Below, piece by piece: positions 8,428 through 16,655 of a DNA stretch of 64,000 nt (positions are counted from its first letter, which is position 1; each line of letters begins with the position of its first letter). The position numbers and the translations under genes are program-made. Below the pieces are notes generated by a model. It saw only the letters and a program-made list of their open reading frames with translations. It had not been told where the DNA came from and made no database searches. Origin of the DNA: Thiomicrorhabdus arctica DSM 13458 (lineage in GTDB: Bacteria > Pseudomonadota > Gammaproteobacteria > Thiomicrospirales > Thiomicrospiraceae); contig NZ_KB905899.1 of NCBI RefSeq assembly GCF_000381085.1, positions 1,761,482 to 1,825,481 of the forward strand, in the 5' to 3' direction.

Positions 8428-8949
8428 ATGTTAAAAGTAATCTCAACCAGCGTTTTATTCGGTTTATTAGGCAGCACCTTACCGGTTTATGCCGAAGAGT
8501 CTCGACATATGTCATATAGAACAATGACGGACGATAGAAAGGGATTTACAAAACAGCACAACCGTCACCAGAACAGTAAGCACACCCATCAACATTCAAA
8601 TACACCTGAACACGTGACTTTTATAGAGACCAACTCGTATCAACCTCACTATGCTCAAAATCGCGACCCTCATCATCCAATAACCACTTACCACCGACAG
8701 AGCCAATATATTCAATATGTCCACCCCCGAAAGAACAGACATTATCAGAGCTCGCATCAAGGTCAAGCACACCTTAAACGTCACCATATTTTACCAAAGC
8801 ATCTCTCTTATGGTCGGGTGCCTAGGAAGGTAGAAGACAGGCTCGAGCACTTACCGGCTCATTTAATGCGGGTGCGTATTGGAGACGACATAGCCGTCAT
8901 TTATATTAAAAACCGCATGATTCATGAGATGATTCGCGGACTATTTTAG
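8428..8949 (+). CDS. Secreted His-rich protein with RcnB-like C-terminus
   Basis: The ATG at 8428 (173 residues) is preferred over an in-frame GTG at 8407 because AAAGGA sits just before it and a signal peptide begins there (MLKVISTSVLFGLLGSTLPVYAEE). The middle (about 25-120) is low in hydrophobics and very rich in His, Gln, Arg and Tyr, which suggests metal binding or disorder. The last 35 residues (LPAHLMRVRIGDDIAVIYIKNRMIHEMIRGLF) resemble the conserved C-terminal motif of RcnB/CigR-like periplasmic proteins (L-P-..-G-x-x-x-R-V-G-x-D-x-x-L-I). RcnB modulates nickel/cobalt efflux in E. coli. The assignment rests on that short motif, and no transporter is adjacent. Confidence 0.65.
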   Translation: MLKVISTSVLFGLLGSTLPVYAEESRHMSYRTMTDDRKGFTKQHNRHQNSKHTHQHSNTPEHVTFIETNSYQPHYAQNRDPHHPITTYHRQSQYIQYVHPRKNRHYQSSHQGQAHLKRHHILPKHLSYGRVPRKVEDRLEHLPAHLMRVRIGDDIAVIYIKNRMIHEMIRGLF

Positions 8950-9460
8950 TAAAGGGTCTTACTCTAAATAGGTCACCACACCCTGTGCTTGGGATATTTA
9001 AATGTTTTGCTTTTAGTGAGACTAAGCGTCGTTGAATCAAAGGTAATTATGTTTAGAATCGCTCTTATGACAAATCAATATCACATTGTGATGGAAAAAG
9101 ATATTCGCCTCACGACCGGCACCATCAAATATTGATTGATGACATACTTAATGGTCTTTTACCATACCTTTTTACAAAGTCGCTTACTGAGACCATCATC
9201 AGGCAATAGCTGTATTATGACCGAGGGAGATGTCTGATCGCCACGGTCATAAATGGTTGTTTTTTGAGATCATTTTTGAATTAGAACACCCTGCCAATAC
9301 CATGCTCTATTGTAAATGTGCGCTCACATTATTATGGATTTGTATCAAGCCTGGTTGTTTAAAACCATTTCTTGAAATCCAGTTTTGATAAACATGCCTT
9401 TCTCCTGCCAAAATCGTTAAAATGCTTACATTATCCTTAAGCACTTAAAAAAACATCAAT
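8950..9460. other. 511-bp intergenic region; possible 28-codon ORF
   Basis: No recognised gene. An ATG at 9049 behind AAAGG opens a 28-codon frame ending at 9135 (MFRIALMTNQYHIVMEKD...); nothing else supports it as coding. The rest is AT-rich and probably carries the TRAP operon promoter. I see no terminator with a T-run after the RcnB-like gene and no tRNA-like fold. Confidence 0.4.
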
Positions 9461-10036
9461 ATGTCACATACCAACTCTTTCGCCGCTTTTTTAGCCTCCT
9501 TTGTCCACCATCAAAACGCACTCCAAAATCGTTTAGGCCAAGTCATTGCGTGGGGAAACCTCTCTTTGGTGTTCATCGCAGCATTGGTTGTCATCCTGCG
9601 TTACGGTTTTGACACTGGCTCGATCGCTCTTCAACAAAGCGTCATGTATAACCATGCCTTCTTATTTATGTTGGGCATTGCTTATACCTATCAACTTGAT
9701 AAACATGTACGGGTAGATGTTTTTTATGCGGCCTATTCGGAGCAAAGAAAAGCTTGGGTCAATTTACTCGGCACACTACTGTTCACCCTACCGGCCATGG
9801 CTTTTATTATTTGGGCTGGTTGGGACTACGTGGCGATCAGTTGGCAAATTGAAGAAAGTTCGGCTGAAACAGGTGGGATCGCTTATCTCTACCTTTTAAA
9901 GAGCCTGATCATTATTATGGCTGTTTTAGTCATTTCTCAAGCTATTTCGGTTGCATGTCAATCAGCATTACAACTGTTTTCACCAAGCTATGCATTGTCA
10001 CAAGATAACGCTGAAGATCTGGGAGGAAAACTCTAA
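9461..10036 (+). CDS. TRAP transporter small permease (DctQ-type)
   Basis: 191 residues with four predicted membrane segments (about 24-46, 62-78, 101-123, 143-166), the layout of DctQ subunits. It contains QSVMYNHAFLFMLGIAYTYQLDKHVRVDVFYAAYS, matching the conserved DctQ block with a helix-2 aromatic patch and an H-V-R-V-D motif. The length and sequence are closest in feel to the mannitol/chloroaromatic-type subfamily. Together with the large permease it forms the Na+-driven membrane part of a tripartite carboxylate transporter. It overlaps the large subunit by 1 nt (TAATG). No DctP-type binding protein lies nearby, so the substrate cannot be inferred from context. Confidence 0.9.
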   Translation: MSHTNSFAAFLASFVHHQNALQNRLGQVIAWGNLSLVFIAALVVILRYGFDTGSIALQQSVMYNHAFLFMLGIAYTYQLDKHVRVDVFYAAYSEQRKAWVNLLGTLLFTLPAMAFIIWAGWDYVAISWQIEESSAETGGIAYLYLLKSLIIIMAVLVISQAISVACQSALQLFSPSYALSQDNAEDLGGKL

Positions 10037-11403
10037 TGGAATGGTTAGCACTTGTCTTATTTGCCGTTATTTTTATCTTCTTATTAGCGGGTTTTCCTGT
10101 CGCCTTTACCTTAGCCGGCGCTTCTTTGTTGTTTGCCTTAGTTGCCAATTTATTTGGTGCTTTCGACATGGCCTTTTTACAGAGCATTCCAAACCGTATC
10201 TTTGGCATTATGAGTAATCAAACCCTCATCGCCGTACCCCTGTTTGTCTTTATGGGTATTATGTTAGAACAGTCTAGAATCGCTGAAAACCTGCTACAAA
10301 CGATGGACGAGGTTATGCGTGGCATTAAGGGTGGCTTAGGGATCGCCGTTATTTTGGTCGGTATGTTATTGGCCGCTAGCACCGGAATTGTTGGCGCAAC
10401 AGTGGTCACGATGGGATTACTCGCCTTACCAACCATGCTCAAGCAGGGCTACTGCCCTAAAATTGCCAGCGGCACGATTTGTGCATCGGGTACCTTAGGT
10501 CAGATCATACCGCCTTCCATTGTGCTGATCCTACTAGGAGACGTTTTATCCTCCTCTTATCAGCAAGCACAGTTGAATCAAGGCATATTCTCGCCTGAAG
10601 CGCTTTCGGTTGGAGACCTGTTTATCGGAGCCTTACTCCCGGGTATGTTATTGGTTGTTTTATATATGTTATATGTTTTTTATAAAGCAATGACTCGTCC
10701 GGATCTCATTCCGAACAATGTTGGGCAGCCCGTGGCACCCGGGCTGCTTCTACGCGTCATTAAAAGTATGATTCCACCACTGGCTTTGATTTTAGTGGTA
10801 TTAGGTTCAATTTTGGGGGGCTTTGCCACCCCAACCGAAGCCGCCTCTCTTGGGGCTTTGGGTGCTTTAATCCTTGCCAGTCTCAATCGCCAGCTTTCCA
10901 TGGGTAGACTGAACGTGGTAATGCGTAATACGCTGCAAGTCACTAGCATGATCTTCTTAATTTTTATCGGTGCGGCATTTTTCTCCTTGGTCTTTAGAGG
11001 CTTGGGCGGCGATGATTTGATTACCGAACTGCTTACTGACTTGCCTGGTGGTGTTTTTACAGCGATGTTAATTGTGATGGCATTGATGTTTGTTTTAGGA
11101 TTTTTTCTAGATTTTATAGAGATCACCTATGTTGTCGTTCCAGTGGTTGCACCTATTTTATTGATGATGGGTGTCGATCCAGTCTGGTTAGGCATAATGA
11201 TTGCTATAAATCTACAAACGGCTTTTTTAACCCCTCCGTTTGGTTTTGCGCTATTTTATCTTAAAGGCGTAGCGCCACCGGAACTCAAAACATCGGATGT
11301 ATACAAAGGTGTGATACCTTTTATTATCATCCAATTAAGCGTGTTAATAATGATTGCTATTTGGCCAGGACTCGTTACTTGGTTACCCAGTCTTATTTAC
11401 TAA
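10036..11403 (+). CDS. TRAP transporter large permease (DctM-type)
   Basis: 455 residues, very hydrophobic, with about 12 membrane segments. Family hallmarks include FLLAGFPVAFTLAGASLLFAL near the N-terminus, AASTGIVGATVVTMGLLALPTML, SGTLGQIIPPSIVLILLGD, ATPTEAASLGALGAL and the C-terminal NLQTAFLTPPFGFALFYLKGVAP. DctM subunits carry the transport pathway and Na+ sites. A strong SD (GGAGGAAAACTCTA-ATG) overlaps the end of the small-permease gene, so the two are coupled. The expected third component, a periplasmic solute-binding protein, is absent from both sides; it must be encoded elsewhere or the pair must work with a shared one. Confidence 0.93.
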   Translation: MEWLALVLFAVIFIFLLAGFPVAFTLAGASLLFALVANLFGAFDMAFLQSIPNRIFGIMSNQTLIAVPLFVFMGIMLEQSRIAENLLQTMDEVMRGIKGGLGIAVILVGMLLAASTGIVGATVVTMGLLALPTMLKQGYCPKIASGTICASGTLGQIIPPSIVLILLGDVLSSSYQQAQLNQGIFSPEALSVGDLFIGALLPGMLLVVLYMLYVFYKAMTRPDLIPNNVGQPVAPGLLLRVIKSMIPPLALILVVLGSILGGFATPTEAASLGALGALILASLNRQLSMGRLNVVMRNTLQVTSMIFLIFIGAAFFSLVFRGLGGDDLITELLTDLPGGVFTAMLIVMALMFVLGFFLDFIEITYVVVPVVAPILLMMGVDPVWLGIMIAINLQTAFLTPPFGFALFYLKGVAPPELKTSDVYKGVIPFIIIQLSVLIMIAIWPGLVTWLPSLIY

Positions 11404-11459
11404 GATTTTTTAGAAGATGATGCAAAAAATTACCCTTGCGTCCTATCTTACAATAGCCT

Positions 11460-11576
11460 AATATCGTTTAAAAATCGTTATGCAGCGATGGGCAGGGATG
11501 GGTAACTCTGCCAATAGATACACTCCTAAATTAAAGGGAGCACAAGATGCGTCAAATTTCGCTGATAATCCATTAA
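11460..11576 (+). other. Possible leader: two small hairpins and a 9-codon ORF
   Basis: Upstream of the first GGDEF-EAL gene, GGCAG and CTGCC flank a 12-nt loop at about 11489-11510. Further on, a very good SD (AAAGGGAG) precedes an ATG at 11547 that opens a 9-codon frame (MRQISLIIH, stop 11574-11576). The main gene's own ATG at 11608 lacks a visible SD, so a leader peptide with coupled or re-initiated translation is possible. It does not match the c-di-GMP-I riboswitch consensus as I know it. Confidence 0.25.
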
Positions 11577-11607
11577 TTCATTTTTAGATTAGGCATTTAT
11601 TACTTCC

Positions 11608-13734
11608 ATGAGCTCAACCCCAGAGATCACTCAACTTGTAAAGAGTACCCGACACTTACGCGATGAACGTGAGAGTAAGCGGGAAATTATTAATGCTATC
11701 GAAAATGGCATCATTGTCCTCAAACCAGATCTAAAAATTCAATTTATTAATGACCAAGCAATCTACTTATTAGCCTGTAATACCCGCGAACAAGAATTTT
11801 TGGGCAGATTAACGCTTTTCAAAAACAAAAAGTGCACGATTCCTTTTAAGCTTGAAAGCTGGCTCAAATCCATCATAGAAACCCTTTCTGAAGAACCTCT
11901 AGAGCTGAATATCTGGTATAGAGATCCAAACAGCTTAAAGTCTCACCCTCGGTGCTTGCAAGGCAAACTCATTTTCAGTCGAAAAGGCAAAATTAAAAGC
12001 CTCCTTTTAAGCATTTATGATCGAAGTCTACGTGCGCGCGCTGATGAACAAAAACGTTTAATGCAAGCTGCTTTCAATAATTTTAACGGTCAGTTTATTG
12101 CGAATGAAAAGGGATACATCATTCATCCCAACGACAGTTTCATCTCCATGAGCGGTCTGAGTGCTAGACATCTGAAAGAAATGACTCTCATGCATTGGCT
12201 TGAGCTGCAAGTAACCCTTAAAAGTGACACGACGGGTTTATTAAGAACTCTGCTCGAAACTAAATATTGGAGCGGAGAGGTAGAATTACACCCAAGTCCC
12301 GACTTAACCTTTCATGCAATATTAACCATATCAATGATTGCTGATGATGACTTCAATATCGAACACTATATTGTCACGTTACAAAACATTACTGACATCA
12401 AAGAAGCGCAAGCCCAGCTTCAACAGATGGCTCTTTATGACACTCTGACGGGATTGGCAAATCGTAAGCTTGCTAAAGAATTGATTTCTAATTTTCTTAA
12501 AAGTCATCTGCGCTCTAAAAACTTTTCAGCCATTTTGTATATAAATTTAGAGCGTTTTAAAAGCATCAATAATGCATTTGGCCGAAAGACAGGGGATCAA
12601 CTACTCGCTCAAACAGCCTCACTGCTCAAAAAAATACTTCGTAAAGGCGATGCTCTGGCACGTGTTGGTGGCGACGAATTTGCTGTGATTACCCAAGACA
12701 AAGCCACCGAGACAGAAGAAGCCACTCGCAGCGCCCTAAAATTGGCTCGTAAAATAACGAATAAACTCAATCAACACTACTTAGTAGGTGAGTTAACTCT
12801 GTATAGTTCAGTGCGCATAGGGATAATCGTCTATCCTTTTTCTGAAGACGATAATGCAGACAGCTTGCTAAACAGTGCGGATTTAGCGATGTCTGAAGCT
12901 AAAAACCTTAAAGCTAATGAAAAAATTTATATTTACGAACCAACCTTATCCGAAGATATTACCCATCGTCGCCAACTCGAAATTGACTTAAACTCGCCTG
13001 AGCTAGATACTCAATTACAACTTTATTATCAAGCACAAATCGGCAAAGACGATGTTCTCCACGGCGCCGAAACACTTATCCGTTGGCAACACCCTACTCT
13101 TGGGCTAGTGCCTCCCAATAAATTCATACCCATTGCTGAAGAGAGCAGACAAATTCTTAAAGTAGGTGCTTGGGTGCTTTATCATGCTTTTATGCAAGTT
13201 AAAAAATGGGCTGCGATCCACCCTAACTTTAACCTCTCTATTAATATTAGTCCTGTTCAGTTCCATGAAACCGAGTTTGTAAAACACATTCGTGAATTAC
13301 TCAACCACACAGGTGCTAACCCGAGCAATATTACCCTTGAGCTGACAGAAGGTGTGCTCATTTCGGATACTGAGAGCGCGCTCGATAAGATAGAAAAGCT
13401 CGATCGACTGGGTTTTAAAATATCCATTGATGATTTTGGAACAGGTTATTCCTCTTTAAGTTACTTACAAAGGCTGCCCATCCATGAACTCAAAATTGAT
13501 AAAAGCTTCATTTTTCGGGTGCCGGACAGTAAAGAAGATGTTGCAATCGTTGAATCCATTATCCGCCTAGCACAAACTAAAAACCTAACCATCGTGGCTG
13601 AGGGCGTTGAGACTCAAGAACAAGTTGATTTTCTGCGCAAACAGCCCGGTAACATCCTGATTCAGGGCTATTTCTATAGCCGCCCAGTTGAAACTGAAGT
13701 CTTTGAAAACGTTTTTCTAACTCTAGATCCTTAA
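11608..13734 (+). CDS. PAS-GGDEF-EAL protein, probable c-di-GMP phosphodiesterase
   Basis: 708 residues, no membrane segments: two PAS-like sensor regions (about 25-140 and 145-265), GGDEF domain (about 270-435), EAL domain (about 455-705). The GGDEF signature is intact (GGDEF 354-358) and has an upstream RxxD inhibitory site (R345-D348). However the metal-binding Asp of the usual D-L-D-x-F-K motif is Asn (YINLERFKSINN), which should weaken cyclase activity. The EAL domain keeps its catalytic set: E of the ETL variant (GAETLIRW), SINISPVQF, LELTEG, IDDFGTGYSSLSYL, LKIDKSF, VAEGVET and QGYFYSRP. The likely net activity is c-di-GMP hydrolysis. A close paralogue follows on the same strand. Confidence 0.93.
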   Translation: MSSTPEITQLVKSTRHLRDERESKREIINAIENGIIVLKPDLKIQFINDQAIYLLACNTREQEFLGRLTLFKNKKCTIPFKLESWLKSIIETLSEEPLELNIWYRDPNSLKSHPRCLQGKLIFSRKGKIKSLLLSIYDRSLRARADEQKRLMQAAFNNFNGQFIANEKGYIIHPNDSFISMSGLSARHLKEMTLMHWLELQVTLKSDTTGLLRTLLETKYWSGEVELHPSPDLTFHAILTISMIADDDFNIEHYIVTLQNITDIKEAQAQLQQMALYDTLTGLANRKLAKELISNFLKSHLRSKNFSAILYINLERFKSINNAFGRKTGDQLLAQTASLLKKILRKGDALARVGGDEFAVITQDKATETEEATRSALKLARKITNKLNQHYLVGELTLYSSVRIGIIVYPFSEDDNADSLLNSADLAMSEAKNLKANEKIYIYEPTLSEDITHRRQLEIDLNSPELDTQLQLYYQAQIGKDDVLHGAETLIRWQHPTLGLVPPNKFIPIAEESRQILKVGAWVLYHAFMQVKKWAAIHPNFNLSINISPVQFHETEFVKHIRELLNHTGANPSNITLELTEGVLISDTESALDKIEKLDRLGFKISIDDFGTGYSSLSYLQRLPIHELKIDKSFIFRVPDSKEDVAIVESIIRLAQTKNLTIVAEGVETQEQVDFLRKQPGNILIQGYFYSRPVETEVFENVFLTLDP

Positions 13735-13998
13735 AAATTCCTGCCAAATATCTCAGCTATCGGTCAAAATCGTTTTCTTTCGTCTATAAAACAACCTCGA
13801 CACACTTTTTAAACACCTTAATCGATCATAAAATCAAAATTACCTATTAAAACTGGTAACATTACTTAGATAAAAGAAGTACACTCTAAGCTATTATTTG
13901 ATAACCGTTCTTATTTAAGATTTTGCGCTCTTTTATCAATGATTTTTTTGTGTATGATGAATAAATATTTTCAATAAACTAAGCATTATCAATTTCTT

Positions 13999-16134
13999 AT
14001 GCGAGAAGCACTCCCCAAGACAGAAGCCACTGACCTGATTGACCAATTAAAACAGGCCCATCAGGTACAAAAGCAACAAATTGTAGACCAGTTCCACGAT
14101 GGTCTATTTTTGCTGACCGCGCAATTAACCCCCCTACTCATTAATGAAACAGGAAAGTCTTTTCTTGAAGAAAACTGGTTCTCAGCTTGCCCCTTTTCGC
14201 AAATTCAAGCTTATGCACAAAAACAAAATCGCTTACGTTTTGATTTAAAGAGCTGGTGTCTACAACAGTTTGAGTCAGAGAGTGATGCAACGAGCCCTCT
14301 ATTATGGTTACGAATTCCCGCGTTATCTAAAGATAAATGTACGTTAGTACCCGTACTAATTTCAGCGGTTGTGATTCAATCGTCCGAAGATGATGGACGC
14401 AATCTATTAATTCAAATTCAGGATCAGTCTTTACAAATTCAAGCAGAAGCACAAATTCGTTTAATGGAAGCCAGTCATGCTGGACAGTTCATTACCGATG
14501 CACACGGTTACATTACCCAGCCTAACTATGCCTTTTCTGCATACACGGGTTTAAATCCTGACTCGCTTAAAAAAATCACTTATATAGAATGGTTGCAAAA
14601 CCAAGTTGTGTTTAGAGTACCATTTGGCTCTGTCATGAAAGCCTTGTTAGAAAACGGCTGTTGGAATGGTGAAGTCCAACTAACCCCTTCCAGTAATGTT
14701 GAATATCATGCGGTGCTCAGTCTATCCATGTTGACGGATTACAATCGAAATATCGAACACTTTATTGCGGTATTACAAGACATTACCGATATTCGTCAAG
14801 CCAATAACGAAATTAAGCGTTTAGCTTATTATGACAACTTAACCGGTCTGGCGAATCGCACTCTGTTACACAATCAGATTGAAACCACTTTAGATCATTA
14901 TCCTATCTCGCAAAGTTATTCGGGGTTAATTTTATTGGATTTAGACAGTTTCAGAATGCTTAACGATACACTCGGCCTTGAGATTGGTGATCAATTATTG
15001 ATTTTAGTTTCTCAAAAACTGACGAAACTCGCGGGACCTGAAAACCTTGTTGCACGCCTTGAAGGTGACGAATTTGCGATACTGGTCAAAGAGATAAGTC
15101 AGAACCAAGAAGAAGCTCACACCAAGCTCCTTAATCTCGCCTATAAAGCGCAAGAAGCGATTGATGATCGTTACACCATAAAAAACCGTTCGTTACACTG
15201 CACTGCCAGCATCGGCCTGCATCTTTACAATCAACCCGAAGTAAATGCCCATAGTGATGAATTAATTCGCTATACCAATATGGCGATGCACGAAGCCAAA
15301 AATCTTGGTGGCAATCAGGTTTATCAGTTTGAGGAACGCCTCTGCAAAATAGCACAACAACGTTTAGAAATGCTCCAGGCCTTAAACCATTCTGAACTCG
15401 ACAACGAATTTGAGCTGTACTTTCAACCCCAGGTAGATGCACAAGGTAATACCGTGTCTGCCGAAACATTGCTCCGCTGGTTCCACCCAGTACTTGGGCT
15501 TGTGCCACCCGCCCAATTTATCCCCGTGGCCGAAGAGGGTCGACAAATTATTAAAATCGGCTTATGGGTCATGCACAAAGCCTTTATTCAGGCGAAGTAT
15601 TGGAATGAAACTTACGGCCCGTTTCGGATATCAATCAATATTAGTCCGATTCAATTCCACGAGCAGAGTTTTGTTGAGTTAGTCATTGGTCTGATTAAGT
15701 TTACTCAAGTAAATCCAAAACACATCACCTTAGAGTTGACCGAGGGGGTTTTGATTCGCAATACAAACTTGGCACTGCAAAAAATTCAGCATCTAGTGAG
15801 CTTAGGATTCCACATTTCAATTGATGATTTTGGAACTGGATACTCTTCACTGAGTTACCTGCAAAAGCTACCCATTCACGAGCTCAAAATTGACCAGAGT
15901 TTTATTCGTCATATTCCGGATAATGAAAATGATGTGGCGATAGTGGATTCTATTCTAAAATTAGCCCACAATAAAAATCTTACCGTGGTCGCCGAAGGCG
16001 TTGAGCTTGAGAGCCAAGCAGCATTCCTACGAGAAGCAGCACCTGAGGTACTGATCCAAGGCTACCTCTATAGCAAACCCATTCCCGCCGCAGAGTTTGA
16101 AACAAAATTCTTAGCCCAACGGCCTAAGCTCTAA
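13999..16134 (+). CDS. PAS-GGDEF-EAL protein, probable phosphodiesterase (paralogue)
   Basis: 711 residues with the same architecture as its upstream neighbour and obvious similarity throughout (HFIAVLQDITDIR.., YDNLTGLANR.., ELDNEFELYFQPQ..). The cyclase motif is altered to E-G-D-E-F (355-359) and the RxxD inhibitory site is missing, although the metal-binding D-L-D-S-F is kept. Its EAL domain is complete (SAETLLRW, SINISPIQF, LELTEG, IDDFGTGYSSLSYL, LKIDQSF, VAEGVE, QGYLYSKP). The two paralogues are therefore changed at different GGDEF positions while both keep EAL residues. A 264-bp gap, including a TGTGTATGAT extended -10-like box near 13953, separates it from its neighbour, so it may have its own promoter. 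Confidence 0.93.
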   Translation: MREALPKTEATDLIDQLKQAHQVQKQQIVDQFHDGLFLLTAQLTPLLINETGKSFLEENWFSACPFSQIQAYAQKQNRLRFDLKSWCLQQFESESDATSPLLWLRIPALSKDKCTLVPVLISAVVIQSSEDDGRNLLIQIQDQSLQIQAEAQIRLMEASHAGQFITDAHGYITQPNYAFSAYTGLNPDSLKKITYIEWLQNQVVFRVPFGSVMKALLENGCWNGEVQLTPSSNVEYHAVLSLSMLTDYNRNIEHFIAVLQDITDIRQANNEIKRLAYYDNLTGLANRTLLHNQIETTLDHYPISQSYSGLILLDLDSFRMLNDTLGLEIGDQLLILVSQKLTKLAGPENLVARLEGDEFAILVKEISQNQEEAHTKLLNLAYKAQEAIDDRYTIKNRSLHCTASIGLHLYNQPEVNAHSDELIRYTNMAMHEAKNLGGNQVYQFEERLCKIAQQRLEMLQALNHSELDNEFELYFQPQVDAQGNTVSAETLLRWFHPVLGLVPPAQFIPVAEEGRQIIKIGLWVMHKAFIQAKYWNETYGPFRISINISPIQFHEQSFVELVIGLIKFTQVNPKHITLELTEGVLIRNTNLALQKIQHLVSLGFHISIDDFGTGYSSLSYLQKLPIHELKIDQSFIRHIPDNENDVAIVDSILKLAHNKNLTVVAEGVELESQAAFLREAAPEVLIQGYLYSKPIPAAEFETKFLAQRPKL

Positions 16135-16249
16135 CAAATCTAATATACCTTGGATTCATTTTAGATTTCGACTCAAATATTTCAGGACAGATAACATCTT
16201 CCAACTCTTTACACTCTCTAATTAAAATCAACATCGATGAGACTCGCTC

Positions 16250-16261
16250 ACCAGGCCTGGT
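16250..16261. repeat. Palindrome ACCAGGCCTGGT, copy 2
   Basis: Intact 12-bp palindrome in the region between the second GGDEF-EAL gene and the deaD promoter, 44 bp upstream of the -35 box. No T-run follows. Confidence 0.9.
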
Positions 16262-16304
16262 CAATCTGTTTTTTCGGTAAAATTCATTAAAAAAAGATGT
16301 AAGC

Positions 16305-16333
16305 TTGCAAAATCATTAAAGTTTTACTATAAT
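16305..16333 (+). promoter_or_regulatory. Sigma-70 promoter for deaD
   Basis: TTGCAA (16305-16310), a 17-bp spacer, then a consensus TATAAT (16328-16333). The predicted start of transcription near 16340 leaves a leader of about 315 nt before the deaD ATG. Confidence 0.8.
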
Positions 16334-16335
16334 CC

Positions 16336-16655
16336 GGCTCTCGCAATGATTTGCACTTATTTATATATAAAATAAGCTTATGTCAAAGACGTAACAAATC
16401 ATGCTTCGCAGAGCCATTTGCCCAACGCTTATCTTAAATGATAACGCCATCTGATTATTCTGATGCAAAGGTGCTCTATTAGACGCAATTTGCCCCAGAA
16501 TAACGACTCTATTCTTTCGTTAAACTTTATTTAAAATTGAGAGAACGCCACTCTTTTTGTTGTGCGTGTTTGCTTTGGTTTTCTATTCAGTCGAAAAGAC
16601 GCTTATTTATTCACGGGCATTTTTATTTCTCACAATGAGAAAAAGGACCTACCTG
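16336..16655 (+). promoter_or_regulatory. Long structured 5' leader of deaD
   Basis: About 315 nt untranslated. Its first 80 nt fold on inspection into a long hairpin: GGCTCT (16336-16341) with AGAGCC (16410-16415), ATGATTTG (16346-16353) with CAAATCAT (16395-16402), and inside it CTTATTT (16356-16362) with AAATAAG (16370-16376) around a 7-nt loop. Long leaders are known for cold-induced csdA/deaD and csp mRNAs, so this may be a thermosensitive or autoregulated leader. The SD is AAAAGGACC. Confidence 0.6.

Noticed and set aside
8950..9460. tRNA or other structured RNA gene in the gap before the TRAP genes
   Set aside because: No T-arm (GGTTCRA) or cloverleaf spacing is visible, and there is no promoter-terminator pair.
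11404..11607. c-di-GMP riboswitch before the first GGDEF-EAL gene
   Set aside because: Small hairpins exist, but I cannot find the conserved GEMM core or a terminator/anti-terminator pair.
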